A DNA stretch of 54,020 nt. It comes from Marisediminicola senii. Lineage in GTDB: Bacteria > Actinomycetota > Actinomycetes > Actinomycetales > Microbacteriaceae. Of the stretch, positions 32,289-41,871 are shown in pieces (the stretch's first letter is position 1; the number at the start of each line of letters is the position of its first letter). The position numbers were made by a program, and so were the translations under genes. The notes under the pieces are model-generated. The model worked only from the letters and a program-made list of their open reading frames with translations, was not told where the DNA came from and searched no databases. The DNA lies in the NCBI RefSeq assembly GCF_011057645.1, contig NZ_JAALGE010000016.1:1-54020 (forward strand), in the 5' to 3' direction.

Positions 32289-33911
32289 ATGAACGATCGC
32301 GCAGGGAAGCCAGCCCAGGAATCCGACCTCATCGACGTACACGAGGTGGTCGCCGCCTATTACTCGGGGATCCCCGACGTGACGAACCCCGACCAGAAGG
32401 TCGCGTTCGGAACCTCCGGCCACCGTGGCTCGTCGCTCGACACCGCATTCAACGAGACGCACATCGCCGCGATCACGCAGGCGATCGTCGAGTACCGGGC
32501 GGAGCAGGGCACCACCGGTCCGCTGTTCATCGGTCGCGACACCCACGCGCTCTCGCGGCCGGCCGAGACGACGGCGCTCGAGGTGCTGGTGGCCAACGGG
32601 GTGCGCGTGCTCGTCGACGAGTACGACGACTTCGTACCCACCCCGGCGCTGAGCCACGCGATCATCGCCTACAACGCGACCTCCGCCGACTATGACACGG
32701 CAGACGGCATCATCATCACCCCGTCGCACAACCCGCCCCGCGACGGCGGATTCAAGTACAACCCCCCGCACGGCGGCCCCGCCGACAGCGACGCGACGGG
32801 CTGGATCGCGAACCGCGCCAACGAGCTCATCGCGAACGGCAACCGCGATGTGAAGCGCGCGGAGCCGAGCGGCGTGGAGACCTACGATTTTCGCGGGCGC
32901 TACGTGGGGGACCTGGCATCCATCATCGACTTCGATGCCATTCGGGCGGCCGGCCTGCACGTGGGGGCAGACCCGCTCGGCGGCGCCGCCGTGCACTACT
33001 GGAAGCTCATCGCCGAGACCTACGACATCGACCTGACCGTGGCGAACCCGGTCGTCGACCCGACCTGGTCGTTCATGACCCTCGACTGGGACGGCAAGAT
33101 CCGCATGGACCCGTCGTCGCAGTCGGCGATGGCGTCGGTGCTCGCGCACAAGGACGACTACGACCTGCTGACCGGCAACGACGCCGACGCCGACCGGCAC
33201 GGCATCGTGACGCCCGACGGCGGCCTGATGAACCCCAACCACTTTCTGGCCGTCGCGATCCAGTACCTCTATACGCACCGGGCAGAGTGGCCGGTGGATG
33301 CCGCGATCGGCAAGACCCTCGTATCGAGCACGATGATCGACCGCGTGGCCCAGTCGCTCGGGCGAACGCTGTGGGAAGTGCCCGTGGGCTTCAAATGGTT
33401 CGTGCCGGGGTTGATCGACGGGTCGGTCGCGTTCGGCGGCGAGGAATCGGCCGGCGCGAGCTTTCTGCGCAAGGACGGCACGGTGTGGACCACCGACAAG
33501 GACGGCATCATCCTCGCGCTCCTCGCTTTCGAAATCCTGGCCGTGACGGGCAAGACGCCGTCGCAGCTCTACGCCGAGCTGACCGAGCAATTCGGCTCTC
33601 CCGTCTACGAGCGCGTCGACGCCGTCGCGACCAAGGACCAGAAGGCCGCGCTCGGCAAGCTCGACGGTGACGCGATCACCGCGACCGAGCTGGCGGGCGA
33701 CGCGATCATCGCGCGGCTGAGCACCGCCCCGGGCAACGGCGCGGCGGTCGGCGGAGTCAAGGTCGTCACCGAGCACGCCTGGTTCGCGGCCCGCCCGAGC
33801 GGAACCGAAGACGTCTACAAGATCTATGCCGAGTCGTTCCGCGGTGCGGAGCACCTGAAGCAGGTGCAGGCGGAGGCGAAAGAGATCGTCGACGCGGCGC
33901 TCGGCGGGTAG
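32289..33911 (+). CDS. pgm: Phosphoglucomutase (alpha-D-glucose phosphate-specific)
   Basis: 540 residues. N-terminal [10 protein letters not shown], phosphoserine loop TPSHNPP (Ser146) with [13 protein letters not shown], metal-binding [12 protein letters not shown], sugar-binding [10 protein letters not shown] and C-terminal [16 protein letters not shown]. This is the Pgm subfamily of alpha-phosphohexomutases. It interconverts glucose 1- and 6-phosphate, linking glycogen, UDP-glucose and cell-wall sugar synthesis with glycolysis; it would also serve glucose released by the cellobiose system further right. Confidence 0.97.
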   Translation: MNDRAGKPAQESDLIDVHEVVAAYYSGIPDVTNPDQKVAFGTSGHRGSSLDTAFNETHIAAITQAIVEYRAEQGTTGPLFIGRDTHALSRPAETTALEVLVANGVRVLVDEYDDFVPTPALSHAIIAYNATSADYDTADGIIITPSHNPPRDGGFKYNPPHGGPADSDATGWIANRANELIANGNRDVKRAEPSGVETYDFRGRYVGDLASIIDFDAIRAAGLHVGADPLGGAAVHYWKLIAETYDIDLTVANPVVDPTWSFMTLDWDGKIRMDPSSQSAMASVLAHKDDYDLLTGNDADADRHGIVTPDGGLMNPNHFLAVAIQYLYTHRAEWPVDAAIGKTLVSSTMIDRVAQSLGRTLWEVPVGFKWFVPGLIDGSVAFGGEESAGASFLRKDGTVWTTDKDGIILALLAFEILAVTGKTPSQLYAELTEQFGSPVYERVDAVATKDQKAALGKLDGDAITATELAGDAIIARLSTAPGNGAAVGGVKVVTEHAWFAARPSGTEDVYKIYAESFRGAEHLKQVQAEAKEIVDAALGG

Positions 33912-33964
33912 CGCGGCACTAACGCCGAAAGCCCGGTGACCTGCCGGTCCGCCCGCCGCTCCCG

Positions 33965-34837
33965 CTACCCCGCGTAGCCGGGGGCGGCGGGCAGGCCGAA
34001 GAACTCCTCCAGGGTGCGGATGCCGCGCTCGTGCAGCTCGGTCGAGAGCTCGGTTCCCACGTACCGAAAGTGCCACGGCTCGAACATGTACCCGGTGACG
34101 GGCACCTTGTCGGCCGGGTAGCGCAGGATGAACCCGAAGCGCCAGGCGTTCTGCGCGAGCCAGCTGCCCTGCGGGGTGTCGGCGAAGCACGCCGCGAGTA
34201 TGCACGACGACCCGGCGCTGATATCGGCGGCGAGCCCGGTCTGGTGCTCACTGTGCCCGGGCCTGGCGCTCTGCGCATCCGCCGACGCCTGCCCCTCGCG
34301 GGCGACGTAGCCGTTGTACACGCCGACCTGCGTGTCGTACGAGCGGTAGGCGCTCTGCAGCCGCATGCCGCCCGCTCCCTCTGCCGCCGCCGCGGCGAAC
34401 ATCGCGACGAGCGCGTCGCCGGCGGGTGCGCGCAGTGGTTGCCCGTTCGCGTTCTCGACCGAGGGGTAGGCCAGGTCGGGGGGCACGAAGCCGGCGGGGT
34501 TCATCGGCCGCAGCTTGTTGGCCACGACCCAGAGGCTCGCGGGGTCGTCGATCGAGCGCTGCCCGGAGTCGAAACCGGCCGGCGCCGGCGGGGCGGGGGC
34601 CGGCTCGGGCGGGGGGGCCGGCTCGGGTGCCGCGTCGGTGGGAGATGCGGAAGGCGAGGCGGGCGGATCCGATGGCGTGGGCTCGGGGGCCGACGGCGAG
34701 GCAGACGCAGACGAAGAAGGCGACCCCGTGGCATCCACCGCGGTCAGGGGCCCCGGCGACGCGCAGCCCGCGAGGGCGACGCACAGTCCGACAACGATCG
34801 CGGCCGGGAGGGTTCGCCTCCCTGCTCTCTGCGACAT
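33965..34837 (-). CDS. D-alanyl-D-alanine carboxypeptidase lipoprotein (VanY family)
   Basis: 290 residues. LAGC lipobox (Cys25), then a Pro/Ser/Ala-rich spacer of about 60 residues that would reach into the wall, then a M15B peptidase domain: LQSAYRSYDTQVGVYNGYV, SARPGHSEHQTGLAADIS (Zn ligands His and Asp) and MFEPWHFRYVG (Glu and His). It trims D-Ala from peptidoglycan stem peptides. It is not part of a vancomycin-resistance cluster here; no VanRS or ligase is nearby. Confidence 0.93.
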   Translation of the reverse strand: MSQRAGRRTLPAAIVVGLCVALAGCASPGPLTAVDATGSPSSSASASPSAPEPTPSDPPASPSASPTDAAPEPAPPPEPAPAPPAPAGFDSGQRSIDDPASLWVVANKLRPMNPAGFVPPDLAYPSVENANGQPLRAPAGDALVAMFAAAAAEGAGGMRLQSAYRSYDTQVGVYNGYVAREGQASADAQSARPGHSEHQTGLAADISAGSSCILAACFADTPQGSWLAQNAWRFGFILRYPADKVPVTGYMFEPWHFRYVGTELSTELHERGIRTLEEFFGLPAAPGYAG

Positions 34838-34861
34838 GGGCAGAATCCTAGCCGTGGATGC

Positions 34862-34890
34862 TTGCGCAACTGCATTTCGCGGGTATAACT
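34862..34890 (+). promoter_or_regulatory. Promoter upstream of the DHA2 transporter
   Basis: TTGCGC (34862-34867), 16-nt spacer, TATAAC (34884-34889). The AT-rich -10 stands out in GC-rich DNA. The transcript would have a 120-nt leader before the ATG at 35019; no obvious structure or leader peptide is seen in it. Confidence 0.5.
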
Positions 34891-35018
34891 TTGCACTCCG
34901 CGCAATCTTGAGCCGCCGGTGGCCCGTCGCCCCGGCGGTTTCGTGCGTCCGGGAGACGCAGCCCCGCCTGCACGAGGCGCGTCACCGCCACAGAACCATC
35001 CCAGCAGAACGAGGAACC

Positions 35019-36875
35019 ATGGCCCGCGCCGGATCGAACCCCCGCAAGCGCTCGTCATCACCGGCCGGAGCGGCTGCGCCGACGGCGATTCCCGCCCCCG
35101 GCGGCGTCATGACCCAGCGGCAGATCCTGCTCGTGATCTACGGGCTGATGGCGGGCATGTTCCTGTCGGCGCTCGACCAGACCATCGTCAACACGTCGAT
35201 CCGCACCATCGCCGACGACCTTGACGGCCTCAGCGAACAGGCGTGGGTCACCACCGCCTACCTGATCGTCTCGACCATCTCGACGCCGATCTACGGCAAG
35301 CTCTCCGACATCTTCGGCAGGCGTCCGCTGTTCATCATCGCCATCTCGATCTTTCTCGTCGGCTCGCTCGCCTCGGGATTCGCGACCTCGATGTACGGGC
35401 TGGCGGGCTTTCGCGCCATCCAGGGCCTGGGTGCCGGCGGCCTGATGGCGCTGCCGCTCGCGATCATGGGCGACATGCTCGCCCCGCGGGAACGCGCCAA
35501 GTACCAGGGCTACTTTCTCTCGGTGTTCGGCATCTCGAGCGTGATCGGCCCCCTGGTCGGCGGCCTGCTGGCAGGCACGCCCTTCATCCTCGGCATCACC
35601 GGGTGGCGATGGGTGTTCCTCATCAACCTGCCCATCGGCATCATCGCGCTGCTGATGGTGCTGCGTTTCCTGCACCTACCGGCGCGCAGCGCCCACCGCA
35701 GCGTGCGCATCGACTGGTGGGGTGCGACGACCGTCATCGTCGGTCTCGTTCCCCTGCTGCTGATCGCCGAGCAGGGCCGCGAGTGGGGCTGGAACTCGCC
35801 CATCTCCATGGCCTGCTACGCGGTCGGTGCCGTCGGCATCGTCGCGTTCGTACTGGTCGAGCGCCACATGGGTGCCGATGCCCTCATTCCACTGTCGCTG
35901 TTCCGCAGCCCCACGTTCTCCATGGCGACCGTGCTGGGCGTGCTCGTCGGCTTCGGGATGTTCGGCGCACTCTCGACCATTCCGCTGTACCTCCAGCTCG
36001 TGCTCGGCTCGACGCCGACCGAGAGCGGATACCAGATCCTCCCGCTGATCCTCGGCCTGATGATCTCGTCGATCGCGAGCGGGCAGCTCATCTCGCGCAC
36101 CGGCAGGTACCGCATCTTTCCGATCATGGGCACCGGCCTGATGTCGGCGGGGTTCTTCGTATTCACCTTCATCGAGGCAGACACTCCCCTGTGGTTCCTC
36201 ATGATCGGCATGCTCCTGGTCGGGCTCGGCCTCGGCCAGCTGCTGCAGACCCTCACCATTGCGAGCCAGAACTCGGTCGGCCCCCGCGACATCGGCGTCG
36301 CCACCTCGTCGTCGACCTTCTTCCGCCAGATCGGCGGCACGCTCGGCGTCGCCGTCATCTTCTCGGTGCTGTTCACGCGCCTGCCGAGTGCGCTCACCGC
36401 GGCGTTCGACGACTCGAGCATCCAGGCGGGTATCGCCGCGGCGACCGACCCGACCACCGAGGCCGGCCAGCGCATCCTCGCCGACCCGGCCAACGCGCAG
36501 ATCCTCGGCATCCTGCAGGATCCATCGACCATCGGCACCGCGCTCGACGGAGACACCTCGTTCCTGAACACCTCGGATCCCGCCCTCGCGGCTCCCTTCC
36601 TCGCCGGATTCGCGGATGCCGCGGTCACCTGCTTCTGGGTGGCACTGGGCGTCGTGCTGCTGGCCTTCGTGCTCAGCTTCTTTCTCAAGGCGACGCCGTT
36701 GCGCCAGAAGTCTGCGCTGCAGGAGGTCGCCGACGCAGACGCGGCACTGCTCGCCCAGCACGCTGCGGACTCGACCGGCGTCGTGTCGGGCCCTGGCCTC
36801 GCGTCGGACACCCGGCCCATCGCCGTCGTACCCGATGCGTCGGCTGGCGGCAGCCCGACCGCTCCGCGCGGATAG
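35019..36875 (+). CDS. DHA2-family (14-TMS) MFS drug exporter
   Basis: 618 residues from ATG at 35019 (GAGGAA just upstream). Motif A region GKLSDIFGRRPLF, antiporter motif C region GPLVGGLL, the family D1 motif ALDQTIVNTSIRTIADDL, and about 14 helices. A long extracytoplasmic loop (about residues 455-530, rich in TDPTTEAGQ...DPSTIG) precedes the last helix, as in EmrB/QacA-type actinobacterial exporters. It exports hydrophobic drugs using the proton gradient. No TetR or MarR partner is adjacent. The next features downstream are the cellobiose operators. Confidence 0.93.
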   Translation: MARAGSNPRKRSSSPAGAAAPTAIPAPGGVMTQRQILLVIYGLMAGMFLSALDQTIVNTSIRTIADDLDGLSEQAWVTTAYLIVSTISTPIYGKLSDIFGRRPLFIIAISIFLVGSLASGFATSMYGLAGFRAIQGLGAGGLMALPLAIMGDMLAPRERAKYQGYFLSVFGISSVIGPLVGGLLAGTPFILGITGWRWVFLINLPIGIIALLMVLRFLHLPARSAHRSVRIDWWGATTVIVGLVPLLLIAEQGREWGWNSPISMACYAVGAVGIVAFVLVERHMGADALIPLSLFRSPTFSMATVLGVLVGFGMFGALSTIPLYLQLVLGSTPTESGYQILPLILGLMISSIASGQLISRTGRYRIFPIMGTGLMSAGFFVFTFIEADTPLWFLMIGMLLVGLGLGQLLQTLTIASQNSVGPRDIGVATSSSTFFRQIGGTLGVAVIFSVLFTRLPSALTAAFDDSSIQAGIAAATDPTTEAGQRILADPANAQILGILQDPSTIGTALDGDTSFLNTSDPALAAPFLAGFADAAVTCFWVALGVVLLAFVLSFFLKATPLRQKSALQEVADADAALLAQHAADSTGVVSGPGLASDTRPIAVVPDASAGGSPTAPRG

Positions 36876-36910
36876 CCCAATAGAGCCGGATACGGGTCGA
36901 ATTCCCGACA

Positions 36911-36930
36911 TTTTGGGAGCGCTCCCAAAA
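36911..36930. promoter_or_regulatory. CebR operator 1
   Basis: A perfect 20-bp palindrome with half-site TTTTGGGAGC and centre GAGCGCTC. It contains the 14-bp CebR consensus known from Streptomyces (TGGGAGCGCTCCCA) exactly. It lies just before the -35 box of the cebE promoter. Confidence 0.9.
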
Positions 36931-36935
36931 AAGTC

Positions 36936-36964
36936 TTGACACTCCGCGGCATGCGATGTCACTC
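36936..36964 (+). promoter_or_regulatory. cebE promoter
   Basis: Consensus -35 TTGACA at 36936-36941, with only a weak -10 at 17-nt spacing (TCACTC, 36959-36964). The three CebR operators lie directly before (one) and after (two) this promoter, so bound repressor would block both binding and escape of polymerase. Confidence 0.55.
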
Positions 36965-36978
36965 TGGTTCCGCAATCG

Positions 36979-36992
36979 TGAGAGCGCTCCCA
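36979..36992. promoter_or_regulatory. CebR operator 2
   Basis: TGAGAGCGCTCCCA: one mismatch to the 14-bp CebR consensus. It lies just downstream of the expected transcription start. Confidence 0.75.
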
Positions 36993-37000
36993 CAACATTC

Positions 37001-37014
37001 CGGGAGCGCTCCCA
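37001..37014. promoter_or_regulatory. CebR operator 3
   Basis: CGGGAGCGCTCCCA: 13 of 14 consensus bases, perfect over the inner 12 bp. Its centre is 22 bp from the centre of operator 2, about two helical turns, so two repressor dimers could bind on one face. Confidence 0.8.
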
Positions 37015-37048
37015 GGCCTGCCCCATCCATGCACACAAAGGAGTGACC

Positions 37049-38359
37049 GTGAGAATCTCACGACGCAAAAAATCGGCCGTCCTGGCCGGAGCAGCAGCAT
37101 TCGCCCTGATCGCCACGGGATGCTCGTCGGGAGGTGGTGGCGGTGACTCGGCAGACGACGGCACCACCCTCACGGTCACGACGTTCAATGCCATGGGATT
37201 CGAGGACCTCTATACCGAGTACGAAGAGGCCAACCCCGGTATCACCATCGAGGCGAACAACATCGACACCGGTGGCAACGCCCGAACCGACGCGTTCACC
37301 AAGATCGCGGCCGGCTCCGGCCTCGCCGACGTCACGGCGATCGAGGAGGGCTGGCTCGGATCGATCATGGAGGTCAGCGACCAGTTCGTCGACCTCACGG
37401 AATACGGCATCGAAGACCGGGCGGGCGACTGGGTCGACTGGAAGTACGAGCAGGCGACCGACCCAGATGGACGCGTGATCGGCTACGGAACCGACATCGG
37501 CCCCGAGGGCATGTGCTTCAACGGACCGGCGCTGGAAGCCGCCGGAATCCCCAGCGACCGCGAAGGCTTCGCGGCGTACCTGGGCGGCGCCGACGCAACG
37601 TGGGAGAAGTTCTTCGATGTGGGACGCGAGTACCAGGAGGCAACGGGCAAGGCCTGGTATGACCAGTCCGGATTCGTCTGGAACGCCATGGTCAACCAGC
37701 TCGACGAGGGCTACTACACCGCAGACGGTGAACTGAACGTCGAGGGCAACGCCGAACTCGAGGAGCGCTGGACCTGGCTCACCGACGCCGCCGCAGACGG
37801 ACTCTCGGCCGCCGAGGCTGAATGGGACTGGAACACCGGAAAGTCCTTCACCGACCAGACCTTCGCGACCTTCGTGTGCCCCGGATGGATGCTGGCAAAC
37901 CTCAAGGGCAGCCTCGAGGCCGGAGGCGGAGACGCATCCACCGGATGGGACTTCGCTGACGTCTTCCCCGGCGGCCCGGCGAACTGGGGTGGCGCGTTCC
38001 TCGCGGTGCCCGAGACCTCCGAGCACCCCGAAGAAGCCGCGGCCCTCGCGTCGTGGCTGACCGAGCCGGAGCAGCAGGTCAAGGCCTTCGAAGCCGCCGG
38101 CACCTTCCCCAGCACGATCGCGGCACAGGAAGAGCTCGCCTCGGCGGGAGCAACCGACCCGATCCTGAACGACGCTCCCACCGGCGCCATCCTCGCGGAG
38201 CGCGCCATCGGAGTGACCGCCCAGTTCAAGGGACCGGACGACTCGCTCATCCAGGAGAACGTCTTCGGCCCGCCGCTCGACAAGATCGACCGCGGCGAGG
38301 CGACCGCTGACGAGGCGTGGCAGGAAGCGCTGACCCTGCTCGACGAGCTGGTCGGCTAG
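37049..38359 (+). CDS. cebE: Cellobiose-binding lipoprotein of the ABC importer
   Basis: 436 residues from GTG at 37049, with AAAGGAG 5 nt upstream. Basic N-terminus, hydrophobic core and ATGC lipobox (Cys25). The rest is an extracellular solute-binding protein family 1 fold (TTFNAMGFEDLYTEYEEANPGI, GWMLANLKGSLE, GAFLAVPETSEHPEEAAALASWL). First gene of the operon with two permeases, a beta-glucosidase and CebR, behind three CebR operators, so it should capture cellobiose or cello-oligosaccharides outside the membrane. As in Streptomyces ceb operons no ATPase is present; the shared ATPase MsiK must be elsewhere. Confidence 0.92.
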   Translation: MRISRRKKSAVLAGAAAFALIATGCSSGGGGGDSADDGTTLTVTTFNAMGFEDLYTEYEEANPGITIEANNIDTGGNARTDAFTKIAAGSGLADVTAIEEGWLGSIMEVSDQFVDLTEYGIEDRAGDWVDWKYEQATDPDGRVIGYGTDIGPEGMCFNGPALEAAGIPSDREGFAAYLGGADATWEKFFDVGREYQEATGKAWYDQSGFVWNAMVNQLDEGYYTADGELNVEGNAELEERWTWLTDAAADGLSAAEAEWDWNTGKSFTDQTFATFVCPGWMLANLKGSLEAGGGDASTGWDFADVFPGGPANWGGAFLAVPETSEHPEEAAALASWLTEPEQQVKAFEAAGTFPSTIAAQEELASAGATDPILNDAPTGAILAERAIGVTAQFKGPDDSLIQENVFGPPLDKIDRGEATADEAWQEALTLLDELVG

Positions 38360-38372
38360 CACCACCGCCCCC

Positions 38373-38410
38373 GGGGCTCCCCGGCCGCACTCGTGCAGCC
38401 GGGGAGCCCC
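38373..38410 (+). terminator. Intercistronic hairpin between cebE and cebF
   Basis: Perfect 13-bp stem GGGGCTCCCCGGC (38373-38385) with 38398-38410 and a 12-nt loop that can pair CAC/GTG further, starting 13 nt after the cebE stop. No U-tract, so probably a 3' stabiliser or partial attenuator that raises cebE over the permease genes. Confidence 0.6.
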
Positions 38411-38473
38411 ACCCCAGGCACCAGATCTCGCCATCAACACCGACCGACCGACCGCCTCAACGAGGAGACACCC

Positions 38474-39505
38474 ATGACATCGACCATCAGTCGCCCGCCG
38501 ACTACGGGCGACTCCCCCGCGTCGCCGCGGGCGAGCGAGACGCTCACCTTCCGTCAGAGAGTGAGCCGCTTCGACGTTCGGGCCTCTCCCTATCTCTACA
38601 TCGCCCCGTTCTTCGTGCTCTTCGCGATCACCGGACTCTTTCCCCTCGTCTACACCTTCGTGGTGTCGCTGCACGACTGGGAACTGCTGGCCGGCCAGGG
38701 CGACTTCGTCGGTATCGCGAACTTTCAGGAAGTGCTCGGCGACCGGTTCTTCTGGAACTCCATCCGCAACACCCTCAGCATCTTTCTGCTGAGTACCGTG
38801 CCCCAGCTGGCATTCGCGCTCATCCTCGCGGCCATCCTCGACCAGGCGCTCAAGGCCAAGACGTTCTGGCGCATGAGCATCCTGCTCCCCTACGTCGTCA
38901 CCCCGGTCGCCGTCGCGCTCATCTTCTCCAGCATGTTCAACGAGACCTCCGGCCTGTTCAACAACCTGCTCGGCGCGGTCGGCATCGACCCCGTGCAGTG
39001 GAAGCACGACGTTCTCGCGAGCCACGTCGCCATCGCCACCATGGTCAACTGGCGGTGGACGGGCTACAACGCGCTCATCCTGCTCGCCGCGATGCAGGCG
39101 GTGCCCCGTGACCTGCACGAATCGGCGGCCATCGACGGCGCGGGTGCAGTGCGACGGTTCTTCTCGATCACGGTGCCCAGCATCCGTCCCACCCTCGTCT
39201 TCGTGGTCATCACCATGACCATGGGCGGGCTGCAGATCTTCGCCGAACCGCGACTGTTCGACGTGTCGAACGCGGGAGGCATCGGCGGCTCGGACCGGCA
39301 GTTCCAGACCACCGTTCTCTACCTGTGGGAGATGGCCTTCTTCCGCCAGGACTTCGGCAAGGCCTCCGCCATCGCCTGGCTGCTGTTCCTGCTCATCGTG
39401 GGAATCGGGCTGATCAACTTCATGATCTCGAAACGCATCGCCACCGCCGAGAACCGGCACATCAAGGCCTCCACCGCCAAGAAACTCTCAGGACGACGCT
39501 CATGA
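38474..39505 (+). CDS. cebF: Cellobiose ABC transporter permease
   Basis: 343 residues from ATG at 38474 (GAGGAG upstream). Six predicted helices (YLYIAPFFVLFAITGLFPLVY, IRNTLSIFLLSTVPQLAFALILAA and others) and the EAA-type cytosolic loop VPRDLHESAAIDGAGAVRRFFSITVPSIRP, which docks the ATPase. It belongs to the MalF/UgpA class of CUT1 permeases. It pairs with the product of the next gene, whose start overlaps its stop (ATGA). Confidence 0.92.
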   Translation: MTSTISRPPTTGDSPASPRASETLTFRQRVSRFDVRASPYLYIAPFFVLFAITGLFPLVYTFVVSLHDWELLAGQGDFVGIANFQEVLGDRFFWNSIRNTLSIFLLSTVPQLAFALILAAILDQALKAKTFWRMSILLPYVVTPVAVALIFSSMFNETSGLFNNLLGAVGIDPVQWKHDVLASHVAIATMVNWRWTGYNALILLAAMQAVPRDLHESAAIDGAGAVRRFFSITVPSIRPTLVFVVITMTMGGLQIFAEPRLFDVSNAGGIGGSDRQFQTTVLYLWEMAFFRQDFGKASAIAWLLFLLIVGIGLINFMISKRIATAENRHIKASTAKKLSGRRS

Positions 39506-40407
39506 CATCTCAATTGCAGGCCGCCCCCCTCGCCCCAGAAGGTACCGACCGCGCACCGCGGGAACCCCGACGCCGCCGTGCCTTCGCTGGCATCGGCACC
39601 CGCCCGGGCTTTCTCGCCTACGGACTGCTCAGCGCATTCCTGCTGGGCTCCGCCTACCCTCTCTGGTGGTCGTTCGTCGTCGGCAGCGGCACCAACGCGA
39701 CCCGCGGCGAGACCCTCCCCCTCATCCCCGGCGGCAACTTCTTCGCCAACGCGGCACTGGTGCTCGATGCCGTTCCGTTCTGGCTCGCCCTAGGCAACAG
39801 CATCATCGTCTCCGGCGTCATCACGATCTCGGTGGTGACCTTCTCCACCCTCGCCGGGTACGCGTTCGCCAAGCTGAAGTTCAAGGGCCGCGACAAGCTG
39901 ATGATCTTCGTGATCGCGACCATGGCCATCCCCACCCAGCTCGGCATCATCCCCCTGTTCATCCTGATGCGCCAGCTCGGCTGGACCGGCGAACTCGGTG
40001 CGGTCATCGTGCCGACGCTGGTCACCGCGTTCGGGGTGTTCTTCATGCGGCAGTACCTGGTCGACGTCATTCCCGACGAGCTGCTCGAAGCCGCGCGCGT
40101 GGACGGGGCCAACCAGATCCGCACGTTCCTCAACGTCGCCGTGCCCGCTGCCCGCCCGGCGATGGCGATCCTCGGGCTGTTCACCTTCATGGCAGCGTGG
40201 ACCGACTATCTCTGGCCGCTCATCGTGCTCAACCCCACCAACCCGACGCTGCAGACCGCGCTCAGCCAGCTGCAGTCCGGCTACTACGTCGACTACTCCA
40301 TCGTGCTGACAGGGGCGGTTCTCGCGACCCTCCCACTGCTCGTACTATTCATCGTGGCTGGCAAGCAGCTCATCTCCGGAATCATGCAGGGAGCGGTCAA
40401 AGGATGA
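39502..40407 (+). CDS. cebG: Cellobiose ABC transporter permease
   Basis: 301 residues, MalG/UgpE class. Basic N-terminus, six helices, and the EAA loop IPDELLEAARVDGANQIRTFLNVAVPAARPAMA in the usual place before the fifth helix. ATG at 39502 overlaps the cebF stop, and its own stop overlaps the beta-glucosidase start, so cebF, cebG and bglC are translationally linked. With CebF it forms the channel for cellobiose. Confidence 0.92.
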   Translation: MTSQLQAAPLAPEGTDRAPREPRRRRAFAGIGTRPGFLAYGLLSAFLLGSAYPLWWSFVVGSGTNATRGETLPLIPGGNFFANAALVLDAVPFWLALGNSIIVSGVITISVVTFSTLAGYAFAKLKFKGRDKLMIFVIATMAIPTQLGIIPLFILMRQLGWTGELGAVIVPTLVTAFGVFFMRQYLVDVIPDELLEAARVDGANQIRTFLNVAVPAARPAMAILGLFTFMAAWTDYLWPLIVLNPTNPTLQTALSQLQSGYYVDYSIVLTGAVLATLPLLVLFIVAGKQLISGIMQGAVKG

Positions 40408-41849
40408 CTCAGATATTCGACCAGGCGCAGACGCTGTCGCAGGGTGCGGCGGAACGCGAATTCCCCCCGAACTTCCTCTTCGGCGTGGCGACGGCGGCCT
40501 ACCAGATCGAGGGCGCCGCCCACAGCGACGGCCGCACCGACTCGATCTGGGATGCCTTCAGCCGCATTCCCGGGGCAGTCGTCGGCGGCGAGAACGGCGA
40601 CGTGGCGTGCGACCACTACGCGCGCTACCCCGACGACGTGAAGCTGATGGCCGACCTCGGCGTGCAGACCTACCGCTTCTCCACCTCGTGGTCGAGGGTT
40701 CGCCCCGACGGCGGTCCGGTGAACGCGCAGGGACTGTCGTTCTACTCCCGGCTCGTCGACCAGCTGCTCGAGAACGGCATCAAGCCGTGGCTGACGCTCT
40801 ACCACTGGGACCTGCCGCAGGCGCTCGAGCAGACCGGCGGTTGGGCGAACCGCGACACCGCCTACCGGTTCGCCGAGTACGCGGCATCCGTCCACGACGT
40901 TCTCGGTGACCGGGTCGACGCCTGGACTACCCTGAACGAGCCGTGGTGCTCGGCATTCGTCGGGTACATCAGCGGCGAGCACGCTCCCGGCGTGCAGGAC
41001 CCGGCAACCGGCCTCGCGGCGGCACACCACCTGCTGCTCGGCCACGGTCTCACCGTCGGTGAGCTGCGCAGGCGGGACCCCGCGCTGGAGCTGGGCATCA
41101 CGCTCAACCTCACCGTCGCTGACCCGGTCGATGGCAGCGACGAGCGGGACATCGACGCCGCCCGCCGCATCGACGGCCAGTTCAATCGGGTATTCCTCGA
41201 CCCGATCTTTCGCGGCACCTACCCGGAGGACGTGCTCGCCGATGTCGCGCACCTCGATTTCGAGAAGCACATCCACGCCGGCGACCTCGACGTCATCTCG
41301 GCCCCGATCGACGTGCTGGGCGTCAACTACTACCACGGTGATGCGGTGAGCGGAACGTCGTCGCCCTCGGAGATCACCACTGCCGCGCCATCCATCCGGC
41401 CGCTCCGGTCGCCGTTCCCGGCCGCCGAGAACGCCCACACCCACCCGCGCGGACTGCCGACCACGGCCATGGGCTGGGAGGTGCAGCCGGAGGGGCTGAC
41501 CCGCCTGCTGCACCGCATCGCCGACGAGTACGCCCGGCCAGCCGGAGTCTCGCTCTACGTCACCGAGAACGGCGCCGCCTACAACGACGTCGTGGAGGAC
41601 GACGGCATTGTGCACGACGCCGACCGCGTGTCGTTCCTGCAGCAGCACCTCGCTGCCGTACTCGATGCCATCGACGGCGGCGTCGAGGTCAAGGGCTACT
41701 TCTACTGGTCGCTCATGGACAACTTCGAATGGGCGTGGGGATACGACAAGCGCTTCGGGCTGGTTCGCGTCGACTACGAGACCCAGGAACGCACCCTCAA
41801 GCACAGTGCCATGGAGTATCGCAGGATCATCGCCGCCCGGTCGTTGTAG
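40404..41849 (+). CDS. bglC: GH1 beta-glucosidase (cytosolic cellobiase)
   Basis: 481 residues, usual length. FLFGVATAAYQIEGA, acid/base Glu179 in TLNEPW, nucleophile Glu388 in YVTENG, and the C-terminal YFYWSLMDNFEWAWGYDKRFGLV signature. No signal peptide, so it splits imported cellobiose into glucose inside the cell. ATGA overlap with cebG. This cebEFG-bglC-cebR order matches the cellulose-utilisation operon of Streptomyces and relatives. Confidence 0.95.
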   Translation: MTQIFDQAQTLSQGAAEREFPPNFLFGVATAAYQIEGAAHSDGRTDSIWDAFSRIPGAVVGGENGDVACDHYARYPDDVKLMADLGVQTYRFSTSWSRVRPDGGPVNAQGLSFYSRLVDQLLENGIKPWLTLYHWDLPQALEQTGGWANRDTAYRFAEYAASVHDVLGDRVDAWTTLNEPWCSAFVGYISGEHAPGVQDPATGLAAAHHLLLGHGLTVGELRRRDPALELGITLNLTVADPVDGSDERDIDAARRIDGQFNRVFLDPIFRGTYPEDVLADVAHLDFEKHIHAGDLDVISAPIDVLGVNYYHGDAVSGTSSPSEITTAAPSIRPLRSPFPAAENAHTHPRGLPTTAMGWEVQPEGLTRLLHRIADEYARPAGVSLYVTENGAAYNDVVEDDGIVHDADRVSFLQQHLAAVLDAIDGGVEVKGYFYWSLMDNFEWAWGYDKRFGLVRVDYETQERTLKHSAMEYRRIIAARSL

Positions 41850-41871
41850 CAGCCATCGCTAGGCTTCACCA

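Noticed and set aside
31224-34205. A 993-codon minus-strand frame running across pgm into pheA
   Set aside because: Only the last 312 codons are pheA; the rest is the antisense of pgm with no start signal. The ATG at 32162 begins the conserved dehydratase sequence.
33965-34837. VanY-like gene as part of a glycopeptide-resistance cluster
   Set aside because: No VanR/S, VanH, VanA or VanX homologue nearby; neighbours are pgm and an MFS exporter.
35243-36883. A 546-codon plus-strand frame inside the MFS gene
   Set aside because: His/Arg-rich shadow of a real 14-helix transporter in the neighbouring frame.
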